Source: an uncultured Collinsella sp. (GTDB lineage: Bacteria; Actinomycetota; Coriobacteriia; Coriobacteriales; Coriobacteriaceae). Taken from it: 60,316 bases of DNA. The stretch is taken from positions 1-60,316 of the forward strand of contig CAUFMG010000016.1 of NCBI GenBank assembly GCA_959026725.1, given 5' to 3'. Below the pieces are notes generated by a model. It was given only the letters and a program-made list of their open reading frames with translations. It was not told the origin of the DNA and ran no database searches. A program made the translations under genes and the position numbers. Positions 60,226-60,316 of the stretch are shown here, one piece after another. How positions within the stretch are numbered: position 1 is the first letter of the stretch; the number at the start of each line of letters is the position of its first letter.

Positions 60226-60237
60226 GAGAAACCCCTC

Positions 60238-60316
60238 ATGTCCGAGATCTTCGAACCCCACAACATCATCGTCACGGGCGGCTGCGGCTTCATCGGCAGC
60301 AACTTCGTGCACTACG
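60238..60316 (+). CDS. rfbB: dTDP-glucose 4,6-dehydratase, N-terminal fragment at window edge
   Basis: The first 26 codons of a gene cut by the window end. After TAGGAGAAA, ATG 60238 starts MSEIFEPHNIIVTGGCGFIG and continues SNFVHY. This is the NAD-binding Rossmann motif GGxGFIGSNF of RfbB/RmlB. Position directly after rfbA makes this the next step of the dTDP-rhamnose pathway. Confidence 0.85.
   Translation, partial: MSEIFEPHNIIVTGGCGFIGSNFVHY

Overview
The window looks like the chromosome of a Gram-positive, high-GC gut anaerobe of the class Coriobacteriia, most likely Collinsella or a close relative. This rests on gene content: an anaerobic (cbi-type) cobalamin pathway, a GlgC/GlgD glycogen system, an Fe-S type L-serine dehydratase, Gram-positive lipoproteins and an L,D-transpeptidase. 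It is an inference from protein character, since no rRNA is present.

Layout. (1) 1-2339: two tRNA-Glu genes (the first cut by the window edge), a flippase-like membrane protein and a TetR regulator. (2) 2342-24409: a cobalamin island of about 22 kb, with an IS3-type transposase remnant at its left edge and an IS21-type remnant at its right edge. It has two divergent operons. The minus-strand operon (7900 to 2435) encodes an exported CbiK-like chelatase, a small lipoprotein, a binding lipoprotein and a FecCD-type ABC importer, behind a cobalamin riboswitch. The plus-strand operon (8359 to 24207) is an almost gap-free series of cob/cbi genes covering corrin ring synthesis and nucleotide-loop assembly. 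Its cbiL is reduced to a 77-codon in-frame remnant. (3) 24419-29708: a MacAB-type efflux set and an L,D-transpeptidase. (4) 29858-40953: housekeeping genes (L-serine dehydratase, metK, gltX, priA, def, fmt, rsmB, an FmdB zinc ribbon) punctuated by long intergenic inverted repeats. (5) 41042-54127: an alpha-glucan block on the minus strand, glgB-glgP-glgC-glgD-glgA, then a GH13-GH77 fusion. GlgA and GlgB carry long Lys/Ala/Thr-rich, histone-H1-like C-terminal tails. (6) 54462-56065: a HAD phosphatase, thiamine diphosphokinase and tRNA-Ala. (7) 56546-60316: the start of an exopolysaccharide locus with a structured RNA leader, a LoaP/NusG-type antiterminator, a priming sugar transferase, a glycosyltransferase, rfbA and the first codons of rfbB.

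How the genes fit together. The cobalamin island holds nearly the whole route from cobalt-precorrin-3 to adenosylcobalamin. The C20 methyltransferase CbiL is deleted and the only chelatase is predicted to be exported. The locus may therefore rely on a second cbiL elsewhere, or on tetrapyrrole or corrinoid intermediates imported by the riboswitch-controlled transporter. The glycogen block covers synthesis (GlgC/GlgD, GlgA, GlgB) and breakdown (GlgP, GH13-GH77).

The most unusual items are the exported chelatase/importer operon, the cbiL remnant, the H1-like tails on two glycogen enzymes, and the set of long inverted repeats placed between genes.
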